Below are positions 13,867 through 15,113 of a stretch of 15,113 nucleotides of DNA, one piece after another. Location: assembly GCA_003694355.1 (NCBI GenBank), contig RFKI01000276.1, forward strand, positions 1-15,113, in the 5' to 3' direction. This DNA comes from Bdellovibrio sp. (GTDB lineage Bacteria; Bdellovibrionota; Bdellovibrionia; Bdellovibrionales; UBA1609). The stretch's first letter is position 1, and each line of letters opens with the position of its first letter. The position numbers were made by a program, and so were the translations under genes. Below the pieces are notes generated by a model. That model was given only the letters and a program-made list of their open reading frames with translations, did no database searches and was not told where the DNA came from.

Positions 13867-15113
13867 CTAGCTGCATCCCATGGAGGTACCGCAGTTTAAG
13901 CACCTGTAACAAGAAGCATTTCGGACCGTTGTGTGTCCGCAGTTATTGCAAATAGGGGCGTCATCCATAAATTCCTTTAAGAAAGCAGATAGGTCCTCCT
14001 TGTTTTTTTGACGGTGATTGACATTTTTCAGCACGAGGAGTTCGCTTGCTTCTTTAGTTTGGTCAATAGAGGGTTTCACTTGCAAGTACTCCGTTCGGCC
14101 TAGATACTCCATGCCTAAAACTTTAAAGACATAGTCTAAAATGGATGTGGCCATTTTCACATTGGGATGGTCTACAACTCCTGATGGCTCAAAGCGAGTG
14201 AATGTGAACTTATCTACAAAGGTTTCAAGAGGGACACCATGCTGAAGTCCTAGGCTAACAGCTATGGCAAAACAATTCATCATGGAGCGAAAGGCCGCTC
14301 CTTCCTTGTGCATATCAATAAAAACTTCACCGAGTTGACCGTCTTCATATTCTCCTGTTCTTAAGAAAACCTTGTGTCCGCCCACAGAAGCCTCTTGAGT
14401 GAACCCATAACGTTTTTTCGGAAGGCTGCGTTTTTGGGAGACAGGTTTAGTGTTTGTAGTGGAATCTTTTTTGGCATTCAGAGGCTGTGAATATTTACAT
14501 CCATCTCTATAAAGAGCAACAGCTTTCAAGCCCATTTTCCAGGCTTGAAAGTAAATTTCTTTGATTTCATCGACAGAGGTTTCCATAGGAAGGTTTACAG
14601 TTTTCGAAATAGCTCCTGAAAGAAAGGGCTGAACGGCGGCCATCATTTTTAGATGCCCAATGGGGGCAATGTAACGAGTCCCTTTTTCTCCACATTTGTT
14701 AGCACAGTCAAAAACAGGCAGATGTTCTTCCTTAAGATAAGGGGCTCCTTCAATGGTCATTTCTTTTTGAATGTATTGGACAATGTCTTGGATTTGTTCT
14801 TCAGAGTATTTAAGTTCCTTTAAGGCTAAAGGAACGGATTGGTTCACTATCTTGAAAAAGCCTCCTCCAGCAAGTTTCTTGTATTTTATAAGAGAAAAGT
14901 CAGGTTCAATGCCCGTGGTATCACAGTCCATTAGTAGGCCAATGGTCCCTGTGGGTGCTAAAACGCTGACTTGAGCATTTCGAAAGCCATATTGATTCCC
15001 ATAATGAAAGGCCTTTTTCCAGTTATCTTTCATTTTTTTGACAATCTCTTTGGAAAAGGAGGTGGGAGTGACTTTTTCAGAGGCTTGATAGTGTTTTTTT
15101 ATGACTTTTAGCA
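13867..15113 (-). CDS. nrdJ: Adenosylcobalamin-dependent (class II) ribonucleotide reductase, C-terminal part
   Basis: Reduces ribonucleotides to deoxyribonucleotides using vitamin B12 to form the radical, independent of oxygen. The window shows the last 414 codons. The frame stays open to the right edge, so the ATG at 15033 is internal and the true start lies outside. Visible residues include [11 protein letters not shown] (about 49-59) followed by [10 protein letters not shown], a family landmark, and SKTVNLP (about 169-175). A TSCPD-type domain (about 235-310) contains [19 protein letters not shown]. The C-terminus is a cysteine-rich ribbon, with Cys at 388, 391, 401, 404, 407 and 413 of the visible part, ending in MGCS. 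That ending, with its terminal cysteines, matches long NrdJ proteins and serves redox relay. It is immediately followed by the exported protein at 13053-13832. Confidence 0.95.
   Translation of the reverse strand, partial: LKVIKKHYQASEKVTPTSFSKEIVKKMKDNWKKAFHYGNQYGFRNAQVSVLAPTGTIGLLMDCDTTGIEPDFSLIKYKKLAGGGFFKIVNQSVPLALKELKYSEEQIQDIVQYIQKEMTIEGAPYLKEEHLPVFDCANKCGEKGTRYIAPIGHLKMMAAVQPFLSGAISKTVNLPMETSVDEIKEIYFQAWKMGLKAVALYRDGCKYSQPLNAKKDSTTNTKPVSQKRSLPKKRYGFTQEASVGGHKVFLRTGEYEDGQLGEVFIDMHKEGAAFRSMMNCFAIAVSLGLQHGVPLETFVDKFTFTRFEPSGVVDHPNVKMATSILDYVFKVLGMEYLGRTEYLQVKPSIDQTKEASELLVLKNVNHRQKNKEDLSAFLKEFMDDAPICNNCGHTTVRNASCYRCLNCGTSMGCS

Noticed and set aside
1..15113. CRISPR arrays, tRNA or rRNA genes, insertion sequences, integrase genes
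   Set aside because: None was seen by reading both strands. Coding density is high and the gene content is housekeeping, pilus and envelope.

Overview
The window is AT-rich bacterial DNA coding on both strands. It most resembles a Gram-negative bacterium of the old Deltaproteobacteria, and the Bdellovibrionota is my best guess. Four things point there. There is a serine/threonine kinase with an HRDISPHN loop and a PEGA tail. The pilB-pilT-pilC-pilS-pilR order is the one known from Myxococcus-type genomes. Several proteins look exported to the periplasm or outer membrane. A class II ribonucleotide reductase is present. The lineage is inferred, because no rRNA or other phylogenetic marker is present.

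Layout. Positions 1-1691 (minus) hold most of a membrane-anchored Ser/Thr kinase that runs off the left edge. A 110-bp divergent spacer separates it from coaE (1802-2407, plus). A small exported, probably beta-barrel protein (2390-3001, minus) converges on coaE and overlaps its 3' end. From 3068 three plus-strand genes lie close together: an outer-membrane beta-barrel protein, an S51-type peptidase homologue, and a shikimate-dehydrogenase-fold protein that appears to lack its catalytic and shikimate-binding residues. After a 156-bp spacer comes a compact type IV pilus operon, pilB-pilT-pilC-pilS-pilR (5909-13047), with gaps of 14 bp or less and one 4-bp overlap. Only 5 bp beyond pilR lies the end of a minus-strand pair: an unrecognised exported protein (13053-13832) preceded by the C-terminal half of nrdJ (13867-15113), which runs off the right edge.

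How the genes fit together. PilB and PilT are the extension and retraction ATPases of the pilus. PilC is the inner-membrane platform on which they act. PilS and PilR are the sensor kinase and sigma-54 activator that normally control the major pilin gene, which is not in this window. CoaE completes coenzyme A synthesis, and NrdJ makes deoxyribonucleotides using adenosylcobalamin. The kinase adds a second phosphosignalling protein.

I found no mobile element, CRISPR array, RNA gene or clearly new multi-gene system. The item most worth following is the degenerate AroE-like protein at 4925-5752, tightly linked to the S51 homologue and sitting just upstream of the pilus operon. No gene-free stretch exceeds 300 bp.
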